From assembly GCF_009192745.1 (NCBI RefSeq), contig NZ_VTFV01000003.1, positions 186,001 to 250,000 of the forward strand: a stretch of DNA of 64,000 nucleotides, in the 5' to 3' direction. Positions 53,152-59,981 of the stretch are shown in pieces; position 1 is the stretch's first letter, and every line of letters starts with the position of its first letter. The notes beneath the pieces are model-generated. The model saw nothing but the letters and a program-made list of their open reading frames with translations. It searched no databases and had not been told where the DNA came from. The translations under genes and the position numbers were made by a program. This stretch comes from Arthrobacter citreus. Lineage in GTDB: Bacteria; Actinomycetota; Actinomycetes; Actinomycetales; Micrococcaceae.

Positions 53152-54294
53152 ATGAACACACGAAGGAAACCGCTCACAATCCTGGCCTCCGGACTGGCCG
53201 TCACCGCCCTGGCGCTGGCAGGCTGCGGCGGGGAATCCGGGGACGGCCCGGCCGCCGCCGATGAACTTACCCCGGTGAAGCTGCAGCTGCAGTGGTTCGC
53301 GCAGGCCCAGTTCGCCGGCTACTACGCGGCACTGGACCAGGGCTTCTTCGAGGAGGAGGGCCTCGACGTCGAAATCCTGGAAGGCGGTGCCGATATTGTG
53401 CCGCAGGATGTCCTGGCCTCCGGCGACGCTGACTACGCCATCTCCTGGGTTCCCAAGGTCCTCGGCTCGATCGAGCAGGGCGCTGCCATCACCAACGTGG
53501 CGCAGATCTTCGAACGAAGCGCCACCCTGCAGGTCGCCATGGCGGACTCGGGCATTGACGGTCCCGAAGACCTCGCCGGCAAGAAGGTTGGCTCCTGGGG
53601 CTACGGCAATGAGTGGGAGCTGTTTGCCGGTATGCAGCAGGCCGGCGTGGAGATCGATGACATTGAACTGATCCAGCAGGCCTTCGACATGAACGGCTTC
53701 CTCGCCGGGGACATCGACGCCGCGCAGGCCATGACCTACAACGAATACGCGCAGGTCCTGGAGACGGAGAACCCGAACACGGGCGAGCTCTACCAGCCGG
53801 AGGACCTCACCGTCATCGACTGGAACGAAGAGGGCACCGCGATGCTTCAGGACGCCATTTGGGCGGACACACAGCGGCTCGAGGATGACGAGGAGTACCA
53901 GGAAACCACGGTTGCCTTCATCAAGGCCGCCATCAAAGGCTGGGCGTATGCGAAGGACAACCCTGAGGAAGCGGCGGAGATCGTGACCGGGGCCGGGTCC
54001 ACGCTGGGCACGAGCCACCAGCTGTGGATGACCAATGAAACGTCCAAGCTGATCTGGCCGTCCACGAACGGCGTTGGCCTGATCGATGAGGCTGCGTGGG
54101 AACAGACGGTTGAGATCGCGCTGGGCACCAAGAACGAAACTGGTGCAACGATCATCAGTGAGGAGCCGCCGGCCACGGCCTGGACCAACGAGTACGTGGA
54201 GAAGGCATTGGCGGAGCTGGAGGAAGAAGGCGTAGACACCAAGGGTGCGGACTTTGCGCCCATTGAGGTTGAGCTTCAGCCCGGAGGGAACTGA
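53152..54294 (+). CDS. NMT1/THI5-like ABC substrate-binding lipoprotein
   Basis: A 380-residue exported protein. The signal ends ALALAGC with lipidated Cys near residue 24. The domain begins VKLQLQWFAQAQFAGYYAALDQGFFEEEGLDVEI, the standard NMT1/THI5 start of pyrimidine-precursor, riboflavin or hydantoin binding proteins. FDMNGFLAGDIDAAQAMTYNEYAQVL is the hinge and ligand region. Its place at the end of a dihydropyrimidinase operon points to a pyrimidine, hydantoin or ureido ligand. ATG 53152 follows AGGGGAAG; the earlier in-frame start adds 18 His-rich residues and is rejected. Confidence 0.93.
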   Translation: MNTRRKPLTILASGLAVTALALAGCGGESGDGPAAADELTPVKLQLQWFAQAQFAGYYAALDQGFFEEEGLDVEILEGGADIVPQDVLASGDADYAISWVPKVLGSIEQGAAITNVAQIFERSATLQVAMADSGIDGPEDLAGKKVGSWGYGNEWELFAGMQQAGVEIDDIELIQQAFDMNGFLAGDIDAAQAMTYNEYAQVLETENPNTGELYQPEDLTVIDWNEEGTAMLQDAIWADTQRLEDDEEYQETTVAFIKAAIKGWAYAKDNPEEAAEIVTGAGSTLGTSHQLWMTNETSKLIWPSTNGVGLIDEAAWEQTVEIALGTKNETGATIISEEPPATAWTNEYVEKALAELEEEGVDTKGADFAPIEVELQPGGN

Positions 54295-54315
54295 CCCGGT
54301 TTGAACCCGTGCCGG

Positions 54316-54400
54316 CCTGGCCGGCGCATCGCTGGTTCGGCTTCTTGTCCGCCCGCCGGGCGGCCGGGGCTGATGGTGGTGTGCCGGCCAGGCGTCTTTT
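54316..54400 (+). terminator. Terminator of the pyrimidine/hydantoin operon
   Basis: CCTGGCCGGCGCA (54316-54328) can pair with TGTGCCGGCCAGG (54380-54392), 13 bp with one G-U pair, followed by CGTCTTTT. The long loop carries its own CCGCCC/GGGCGG hairpin, giving a branched structure. It starts 21 bases after the operon's last stop. Confidence 0.7.
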
Positions 54401-54617
54401 CGTTGGAGTCCAGCCGGGGTAGTTGCCGGTCAAAAAGCTGTAGCGTTTGGGCTACCCTCACCGCGAATCAATGCGGGCGGGGTATATGCGACTCGGGAGT
54501 CCTGGGAGCGATCGGGGTGGCGCAGTCGGATTCTTCGAGGGAGTGCCGCTGCGGTTAGGGACCGGCTTACGGGCATGAGTCATGGGGCGCTGCGGCTCGC
54601 CGAGTACGCTTTAGTCC
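54401..54617. other. Rest of the gap before the GNAT gene
   Basis: With the terminator this makes a 323-base gap. It holds a GTAGC/GCTAC mini-hairpin and a decayed copy of palindromic repeat A. No frame looks coding. From here on base composition and gene density change, marking the start of the accessory stretch. Confidence 0.45.
54544..54575 (+). repeat. Palindromic repeat A, degenerate copy 1
   Basis: TGCCG ... CGGGCA arms around TTAGGGACCGGCTTA, which follows the repeat A centre AAGGATCGGCTT with several changes. It lies in the gap before the GNAT gene. Confidence 0.4.
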
Positions 54618-55073
54618 ATGCAGATTCGTGAAGCCACCCTGGATGACCTGGAACATGTGGCTGCGGTTTGTGATGCCGGCGGTCGACCACGCTGGACCAG
54701 CGCAATGATCGTCCCCAGAGACCAACGAGTCGTGTTGGTGGCTGTCATGCAGGGCGCAGTTGTCGGGGTGGCCAAGACCCATCACTACCCGGGTCCCGAA
54801 GACAACGCGCCAGCAGGCCACTATCTCGGTGGAGTGGAAGTCGCTCCGGAGTTCCGTCGGCGAGGAATTGGTTCTGAACTCACCCGGGTGAGATTGGAAT
54901 TGATCTGGGCATGGGCCTCAGCCGCTTACTACTTCACGAACGAACACAACACGGCGTCCATCCGGATGCACGAGACGCACGCGTTCCGGCCCGTCGCCCG
55001 ACTCCGGGAGATCCGAGGAGTAACCGCGGACGACGGCCGGTCTGAGCTTATTCTGTTCGAGGCGTCCCGATAA
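54618..55073 (+). CDS. GNAT-family N-acetyltransferase
   Basis: A 151-residue single-domain acetyltransferase. MQIREATLDDLEHVAAVCD is the usual first strand and helix. LGGVEVAPEFRRRGIGSELTRVRLELIWAWA is the acetyl-CoA site with R-R-x-G-x-G. YYFTNEHNTASIRMHETHAFRPVARLREI is the last part, the common N-x-x-S-I-R-x-Y/H pattern. Substrate is unknown. It stands alone. Confidence 0.93.
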   Translation: MQIREATLDDLEHVAAVCDAGGRPRWTSAMIVPRDQRVVLVAVMQGAVVGVAKTHHYPGPEDNAPAGHYLGGVEVAPEFRRRGIGSELTRVRLELIWAWASAAYYFTNEHNTASIRMHETHAFRPVARLREIRGVTADDGRSELILFEASR

Positions 55074-55138
55074 ACGATCCCCTGTGGGCTATTGATGTTA
55101 ACCCCGTGGTTTGTAGTTTGCATGTCGCTACGGACCTG

Positions 55139-55369
55139 CTACGGACGAACTCGGAAACCCAAAACTGATCGATTGCGGCCGCTTGCTTCGCTATCCCATG
55201 GACCACGGGTGGACAGTGCTACGAGAGCAAGTCCGAGCAGTACAAACCAGATGTACCCCCACGAGGCCGCCGTCGCGATTCGGAGAATTCCAGCCATAGC
55301 AACGAAACTGCCGGTGGAGAAGAGGAAGCGTGTCATTTTCCAGCTGAACATTCCGTGTTTGGCTCGCAT
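55139..55369 (-). CDS. Small membrane protein, hypothetical
   Basis: A 76-residue frame with two hydrophobic segments (about 13-33 and 36-53: FLFSTGSFVAMAGILRIATA, WGYIWFVLLGLALVAL) and a basic tail. This hydropathy is hard to get by chance from a shadow frame, but no family is recognised and no ribosome site stands out. Starts at residues 7 or 12 are also possible. The opposite-strand frame at the same place looks non-coding. Confidence 0.5.
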   Translation of the reverse strand: MRAKHGMFSWKMTRFLFSTGSFVAMAGILRIATAASWGYIWFVLLGLALVALSTRGPWDSEASGRNRSVLGFRVRP

Positions 55370-55460
55370 CCGTCAACAGTACGTGAGCGGATTTTTCAAC
55401 GCAGTCCACCCTCGTGGCCCGCGCCTAATTGCAGACTGCCTCGGGTTAGGGTGACTCACT

Positions 55461-55497
55461 CTCCCGTTCAGCATTCCGCTTGCGGATCACTGAACGG
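55461..55497 (+). repeat. Palindromic repeat A, divergent copy 2
   Basis: CCCGTTCAG ... CTGAACGG arms enclose CATTCCGCTTGCGGATCA. It keeps the CCCGTTCA beginning and the GCTTGCGG end of the family but has a different centre. Confidence 0.45.
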
Positions 55498-55526
55498 AAG
55501 TCGCCTCGGCGTGCTGCCCATGCCGA

Positions 55527-55559
55527 GCGTCGCGGTGAAGGATCCCTAAATGGAACGTC
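55527..55559 (+). repeat. Palindromic repeat B, copy 1
   Basis: It begins GCGTCGCGGTGAAGGATCCC, and its right arm is decayed (TGGAACGTC). It follows a CTGCCCATGCC flank that also occurs near repeat A copy 5. Confidence 0.55.
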
Positions 55560-55707
55560 TCTCCATGCGTTGGCTGCGATCGTCGCATTCAACTCGGCAT
55601 TGCGCGCGAATAGTCCCTCTTGAGGTTCCCGTGCAAAGAGAGCCGCCCTACGTCTTCGAAAAATCTCTGAAGAGAATTCCTGATGCCCACAGAGCTAAGA
55701 TTTCAGG

Positions 55708-56328
55708 ATGAACAAGGGGAGCACAGGTCTGGAAGAGTCAGGCTCGGCCACTCGCGCGTGCGCTTTCATCCCGTCAACGCATCGTGGCCTACCGATGCTG
55801 CGCCTATTCCTTCCTTTTCGAGACCCCTCTCTCGATGAGAGCGAAAACATTGTGCGATGGTCCCGATACGTCTCCCTAGAAGATCATTCTGCTTCGCTGG
55901 ATTGGTTTGAAGCGACCGCGGAGATAGCCGAGGACGAACCGTCCATTCGCGGACTCGTCTCCTGCATGGGCGAGCTGGATGAGGAAACTGCGACCGCCCT
56001 TCGGGATGCGATTGGCACTGTCAAGCTGCAATGCCTCCGGTGGATGGGCTACGCGGAAGCACCACGGACCAATTCGCCAAGGCGAGTATTCGGGGAGGAA
56101 TACTTCGAGGCACACCTCAGTCCTGACGATGTGACGGCCGGACGAAGGGTCCCGGAGTTCGCGTGGGATGCCGACCAGCGTTTTGCATGGGGTGGCAGGC
56201 TGTACCCGGACTCTTTGATTGTGGCCGCCGAGCCATCCATCTTTCGGCAACTGATGAATGACTCCCGCGTCGACACTGTGTCGGTGAGGGCAGATCGAGA
56301 TTTGCTGCCCTGGAGCGCCGGCGACTGA
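55708..56328 (+). CDS. Hypothetical protein
   Basis: A 206-residue soluble acidic protein that I do not recognise. The first 30 residues are low-information; a later start at the ATG encoding MLRLFLPF (residue 30) is possible. The sequence from LRLFLPFRDPSLDESENIVRWSRYV to the end has normal coding character, with a conserved-looking FAWDADQRFAWGGRLYPD. It stands alone between repeat copies, and its GC is lower than that of core genes. Confidence 0.65.
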   Translation: MNKGSTGLEESGSATRACAFIPSTHRGLPMLRLFLPFRDPSLDESENIVRWSRYVSLEDHSASLDWFEATAEIAEDEPSIRGLVSCMGELDEETATALRDAIGTVKLQCLRWMGYAEAPRTNSPRRVFGEEYFEAHLSPDDVTAGRRVPEFAWDADQRFAWGGRLYPDSLIVAAEPSIFRQLMNDSRVDTVSVRADRDLLPWSAGD

Positions 56329-56361
56329 CCTCTCGGCCGCTACCGGGTCTAATGGACACGG

Positions 56362-56393
56362 ATGTCCCAGTGGAGGATCCTTCACCGCGATGC
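56362..56393 (-). repeat. Palindromic repeat B, copy 2 (inverted)
   Basis: Read on the minus strand it starts GCATCGCGGTGAAGGATCC and ends CACTGGGACAT, giving an imperfect stem around the AAGGATCC centre. It lies between the hypothetical gene and the broken gene. Confidence 0.55.
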
Positions 56394-56421
56394 CAACCGG
56401 TGTCAGTGACATGATGAAGTG

Positions 56422-57021
56422 GTGACGTTCCTTCCCTGCAGTGACCAGACGCCCGCGGATTGGATCGCGACTAGCGACGTCAATTGGTGGAGCGTGGTCA
56501 CGCTGGGCCCTCCAGGGTTCGGCACCTAGGCACGACTGCGGTTCATCCCAGATCCGGCCTATGAAGGCCAGACTGAAAACGAAGTTGCCGGCATGTACAA
56601 CGTCCCGTCAGATACTGACCAACTTCGTCTCGCGGTCAAGACGTTACTCCAGCACGCCAGTCCGATCGTCGATGGGTATGTGCTTCTGTGGGACGGATGG
56701 GGTGAGGATGCGTTTCCGGAAGCCGTGCTGCGTACGCCCCGCGTGGTGCTCCCGAACCGTGAGTACTACCTGTGCAAGGTCTCGCTGGCAGGTTTTGTCT
56801 CAGGGATCGTTGAAAACGCCTGGCATGCGGAAACGAATCACCCCATGCCCCTTCCGTCCTTTATATGGCCCTCGGACCAGACCTGGTGCATCACCAAAGA
56901 TGTCGATCCCCATTGGGCCGGCATCGGCGGTGATCAGGATCTAATGGAGCAACTACTGGCCGAACATAGTCTCGACGTTGTTCCCCTCGAGACGAACGAG
57001 ATTCTGCCCTTTTACTCGTAG
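56422..57021 (+). pseudogene. Hypothetical protein gene interrupted by one amber codon
   Basis: The GTG frame at 56422 encodes MTFLPCSDQTPADWIATSDV and on through GPPGFGT, then TAG at 56527-56529. It continues in the same frame as ARLRFIPDPAYEGQTENEV and on for 163 more codons to the stop at 57019-57021. Sense codons on both sides read as one protein of about 199 residues, and similar actinobacterial proteins have Tyr at the broken place. TAC or TAT to TAG would explain it. A 142-residue product from the internal ATG at 56593 is possible. WCITKDVDPHWAGIG is the best-conserved-looking part. Function is unknown. Confidence 0.75.
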
Positions 57022-57079
57022 TGGAAAGAACCGATCCGCCGGTGACCGGGTAGTCCAGGAGGGCTGAAGCGGGGCCCGA

Positions 57080-57111
57080 GCGTCGCATTGAAGGATCCCT
57101 CACTGCAACGC
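57080..57111 (+). repeat. Palindromic repeat B, copy 3
   Basis: GCGTCGCATTGA pairs imperfectly with TCACTGCAACGC around AGGATCCC. It is followed by an inverted copy of the CTGCCCATGCC flank (GGCATGGGCAG). Confidence 0.6.
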
Positions 57112-57241
57112 CTGGCATGGGCAGCGCGGCGAGGGACGTTCAATCTGGGGCCTCTTGCCGGAAACCGTACCGCTTCGAGAATTAGAGCGAGGAACATCGT
57201 TTCAAATGGTCCCTTCAAAACCGGGGGGGATAGGGTGAGCC

Positions 57242-57487
57242 ATGACTTCTGTGCGGCGTCGTCCGTCCCCCTTGATCGCAGTGATAGGCGGGGTGACAGC
57301 CCTGGCGCTTTTTCTCATTCCAGGATGGCTGCCGGCAGAGTTCCGATCGCGTTGGGAATGGGTCATCGCTATCAGTCAGTGCATTGCCGCAATAGCAGCG
57401 GTGGTCTATGTCGCATGGTTCGTTCTACGGCAGCGAGACGACTATTGGCGCGAACGTGGAAAGGGCCCCAAACATCCCGATCTGTGA
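57242..57487 (+). CDS. Small two-segment membrane protein
   Basis: An 81-residue protein. Basic start MTSVRRRPSP, first segment LIAVIGGVTALALFLIPGWL (11-30), second segment WVIAISQCIAAIAAVVYVAWFVL (about 39-61), then a charged tail RQRDDYWRERGKGPKHPDL. Plain coding character, N-terminus probably inside. No family is recognised. The ATG follows GGTGAGCC-type sequence. Confidence 0.7.
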   Translation: MTSVRRRPSPLIAVIGGVTALALFLIPGWLPAEFRSRWEWVIAISQCIAAIAAVVYVAWFVLRQRDDYWRERGKGPKHPDL

Positions 57488-57507
57488 GTGATAGCTCTGT
57501 GACGGAG

Positions 57508-57536
57508 AGTCCCGTTCACGGATGCCTATCGGTCAC
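57508..57536 (+). repeat. Palindromic repeat A, degenerate copy 3
   Basis: AGTCCCGTTCACGGATGCC followed by TATCGGTCAC. The left arm and GGAT centre match the family; the right arm is changed. It lies between two small membrane protein genes. Confidence 0.45.
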
Positions 57537-57599
57537 GTGACTATCCCGGGCTCGGTCAGGACCAGTAATGGATGTTAGCGTCCTCGAGGAGGACACAGG

Positions 57600-57854
57600 A
57601 TGGCACAGAATAAAACCGTTAGCGGCAAGTCACTCCTTTATTTCCTCGGCTTCTCGATCGTTATCGGAATCGTTGTGGGTTTAACTCAGGGCTGGCAATA
57701 CGCTTTACTCGGCCTGGGCGCTGGGTTGGGCCCAATAGTTGGTGTCTACCTCGGCAATAAGAAGGCAGCAGAGGTGGATGCGTACCGCGCCGAGTGGCTG
57801 GGGAAGCGAAAGGCACGCCGCGAGGGACGTTCGACCGAAAACTCCACCGAGTAG
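57600..57854 (+). CDS. Small two-segment membrane protein
   Basis: An 84-residue protein with a strong AGGAGG ribosome site 7 bases before the ATG. Two hydrophobic stretches (LLYFLGFSIVIGIVVGL at 12-28, YALLGLGAGLGPIVGVYLG at 34-52) are followed by a highly charged tail (KKAAEVDAYRAEWLGKRKARREGRSTENSTE). No family is recognised. The codons for the tail overlap a GAGGGACGTTC stretch shared with the nearby repeats, so the gene end may have been modified by one. Confidence 0.75.
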   Translation: MAQNKTVSGKSLLYFLGFSIVIGIVVGLTQGWQYALLGLGAGLGPIVGVYLGNKKAAEVDAYRAEWLGKRKARREGRSTENSTE

Positions 57855-57857
57855 GTG

Positions 57858-57887
57858 TGTCCCGTTCAGGGATCGGCTTATGAGACA
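57858..57887 (+). repeat. Palindromic repeat A, copy 4
   Basis: TGTCCCG ... TGAGACA arms (two changes) around TTCAGGGATCGGCTTA. It starts 4 bases after the stop of the small membrane protein gene and may serve as its terminator. Confidence 0.7.
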
Positions 57888-57966
57888 AAGCAGTCGCCGC
57901 AAGGCGCTTTCAAATAATCCGTTGGCCGCTGCGACGCACATTCCTTGCTAGGGGGATGGCGCCAGA

Positions 57967-57990
57967 GCGTCGCGGTAGGGGACCGGACGC
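57967..57990 (+). repeat. Palindromic repeat B, degenerate copy
   Basis: GCGTCGCGGT then AGGGGACCGGACGC. The left arm matches repeat B; the centre is GGGGACC rather than GGATCC. It lies 29 bases before the kinase-like gene. Confidence 0.4.
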
Positions 57991-58018
57991 GGCTAGCACT
58001 GGGCCTTAGGGTGTAGTG

Positions 58019-59038
58019 ATGACGGTCCGTATAGACGAAGCCCAAACCATCTCCTCTATTCTCGATGGACTGGATGACGCGGGCGTTCGGACGCTTGTCA
58101 ATGATGCTGATGAACTGGGCATCGGCATTGGGGGTACAACTAAAACAGCGCGCATTGGTGAATCCACTGTCTTCGTGAAACAGCTCCCACTGACAAGCAT
58201 CGAAGAAACGGATCCAACCGCCACTACGAGTCGCCTCCAGATTTCTTTCGTTTCCCACTACGGGATAGGAAGCCCTACCCATGCGGTTGGGCGGGAGTTG
58301 GCAGCACATCAGGCGACGTCCGAGTGGGTTCAAGCGGGACTGGTGGATTTCTTTCCGCTCCTGCTCGGCTGGCGAGTCATTGATTCGAAGTGCGCGGCAG
58401 ACCTAAGCGAGTTTGACGGCGATTCTGCTCCTCGCCAGTGGGGACCATATTGGCCTCAGGTCCAGAGCAAGCTGGCCGCGATGAAGAATGCGTCCAGAAG
58501 CCTGGTGTTGTTCCTTGAGTACGTGCCGGAGACTCTGGGCGCCTGGCTGCGCAGGAGCTTGGCCGAGGGCACTGGCGGGACCGTCTTTCCTGAAGTTGTC
58601 GACCAGCTTCTGAAAGCCACGGCATGGATGAATAGCCAGGGCTTCCAGCACTTTGACGTGCACCCGGGAAATATCCTCATCCGGGAGGGCAGGCTGCTCT
58701 TCACAGATTTCGGTCTGGCGCTTCACCGCGACTTCGACCTCACGGCGGAAGAAGAAGCATCCATGCCCACGCATAACGGCTTCGACCGTGATTCTGCCCT
58801 GATGCACCTATTCCATTGGACGTTATTTGAACTCGGCTACACTTCCGGTACGGCGCGTCTGGAGTTTTTGCGTGCTGTCGCCGCTGACCCCACCACGTCG
58901 GCACTGGTCCCGGTTCGAGCCGCACTCGGCAGAGGTGCTGACCTCATTACGCAGTATGCGAGGATCGCTGTCTGTATGACCGAGATGTTCGGTGCCCTCA
59001 TGCAAAATGCTCTGGCAATGGGATACCGACAGCCGTAG
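58019..59038 (+). CDS. Protein kinase-like / phosphotransferase-fold protein
   Basis: A 339-residue protein with a complete kinase signature. Gly-rich LGIGIGG (33-39), VFVKQL with Lys54, GREL with Glu93 in helix C, catalytic QHFDVHPGNIL (His211, Asp213, Asn218) and FTDFGLA with Asp230. HxD-x4-N plus DFG fits both Ser/Thr-like kinases and aminoglycoside phosphotransferase-like enzymes. The target is unknown. Helices after 240 are divergent. I prefer ATG 58019 (AGGG 7 bases upstream) to GTG 58016. It has no operon partner. Confidence 0.78.
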   Translation: MTVRIDEAQTISSILDGLDDAGVRTLVNDADELGIGIGGTTKTARIGESTVFVKQLPLTSIEETDPTATTSRLQISFVSHYGIGSPTHAVGRELAAHQATSEWVQAGLVDFFPLLLGWRVIDSKCAADLSEFDGDSAPRQWGPYWPQVQSKLAAMKNASRSLVLFLEYVPETLGAWLRRSLAEGTGGTVFPEVVDQLLKATAWMNSQGFQHFDVHPGNILIREGRLLFTDFGLALHRDFDLTAEEEASMPTHNGFDRDSALMHLFHWTLFELGYTSGTARLEFLRAVAADPTTSALVPVRAALGRGADLITQYARIAVCMTEMFGALMQNALAMGYRQP

Positions 59039-59062
59039 GGCTTTGGCCCGAGAAGGCTAACC

Positions 59063-59092
59063 TGTCCCGCTCAAGGATCGGCTTGCGGGACA
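59063..59092 (+). repeat. Palindromic repeat A, copy 5 (best match)
   Basis: TGTCCCG and CGGGACA arms, extended by one outer C-G pair and an inner C-G pair to 9 bp, around TCAAGGATCGGCTT. A further GCGCGCTGCGTCGCAGC palindrome and the CTGCCCATGCC flank follow within 70 bases. It begins 24 bases after the kinase-like gene. Confidence 0.8.
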
Positions 59093-59284
59093 GCGCGCTG
59101 CGTCGCAGCGAGGGCCACCAAGGGAACGTCTCCCGCGCACTGCCCATGCCGCCCGTTCCAATGGGGGATTGCAAAACGGGGCGCGGCCAATTGGGTCGGC
59201 CGTCCGTTGCCCTGCGATGCCTGGGAAGCGATGCCTGGGAAGACCCACTCCCGGCTGTAGTCAATTCAGCACCGTCCAGAAAAG

Positions 59285-59322
59285 AAGAGTCCTTGATTAA
59301 TGTTTCTTTATCAAGGACTCTT
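59285..59322. promoter_or_regulatory. Long operator-like palindrome before the ArsR-family gene
   Basis: Perfect 13-bp arms AAGAGTCCTTGAT and ATCAAGGACTCTT with a 12-base AT-rich centre, ending 5 bases before the regulator's ATG. TTGATT and AT-rich sequence inside suit a promoter. Position and symmetry suggest autoregulation by the ArsR-type protein; as RNA it would be a strong hairpin at the start site. Confidence 0.7.
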
Positions 59323-59327
59323 TAGGT

Positions 59328-59981
59328 ATGACACGATCGGCGCAGCCCTCATCCGGCGATGCATCTAAGGGGGTCACCTACCGTGGCCCAGCGCAAGAGC
59401 AGGTAATCAGCGATCCTGTTCGCATTCGCGCTCTTGCCCATCCTGTGCGACTGGAGCTGTTGGATTTTCTTGACTCTGCGGAAAAGGCAACGGCAACCGA
59501 GTGCGCGGCGGCGATCGGTGAGTCCGTGGCCAGTTGCTCGTACCATCTGCGGATGCTTGCGAAGCACGGCTACATTGAACAGGTCGATCAGCCGGGACGT
59601 GAAAAGCCGTGGAAAGTCGTCTCGCACCGACGGTCGTCGGTTATTGATCGCGATGCCCCGGGATCTGTGCATGCTGTCTCTGCCATGGCCAGCATCTTCG
59701 TGCACCGGCAACTGGACCGTATCCAGTCATGGCTCCAGCGCGCTTCGCAGCTGCCGGTGGACGATGTCGACGTGTCTAGTGTCACCAGTGCTGCTTTTTA
59801 TGCCACACATGAAGAGATCCGGCAGTTTCGGGCGGATCTCTGGGAGCTAGCCCGACGCTTCGACGATCGGCGGCAACATCCGGAACTGAGGCCCGATGAC
59901 GCGGTGCCGGTGCAGCTCTTCTCGGTGTTGAATATCGATCCGGACCGCCCCGCGCATCGAGATAACGCCGAGGACATGTGA
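59328..59981 (+). CDS. ArsR-like winged-helix transcriptional regulator
   Basis: A 217-residue protein. The winged-helix domain (about 25-105) reads VRIRALAHPVRLELLDFLDSAEKATATECAAAIGESVASCSYHLRMLAKHGYIEQ. The C-terminal 110 residues are a helical, probably effector-binding or dimer region. No metal-binding CxC motif of classical ArsR is seen, so it is likely a drug- or stress-sensing type. Its stop overlaps the start of the MFS gene, so it probably controls that exporter through the palindrome in front of it. Confidence 0.9.
   Translation: MTRSAQPSSGDASKGVTYRGPAQEQVISDPVRIRALAHPVRLELLDFLDSAEKATATECAAAIGESVASCSYHLRMLAKHGYIEQVDQPGREKPWKVVSHRRSSVIDRDAPGSVHAVSAMASIFVHRQLDRIQSWLQRASQLPVDDVDVSSVTSAAFYATHEEIRQFRADLWELARRFDDRRQHPELRPDDAVPVQLFSVLNIDPDRPAHRDNAEDM

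Larger units (their letters stand above)
55370..55707. other. 338-bp gap with repeat copies
   Basis: It holds a repeat A variant (55461-55497) and a repeat B copy (55527-55559) separated by about 30 bases, with the shared flank CTGCCCATGCC between them. The rest is of mixed composition; I see no gene. Confidence 0.5.

Noticed and set aside
55092-55454. 120-codon plus-strand frame opposite the small membrane protein
   Set aside because: No ribosome site and mixed composition; the minus-strand frame has two clean hydrophobic segments and is preferred, though neither is certain.
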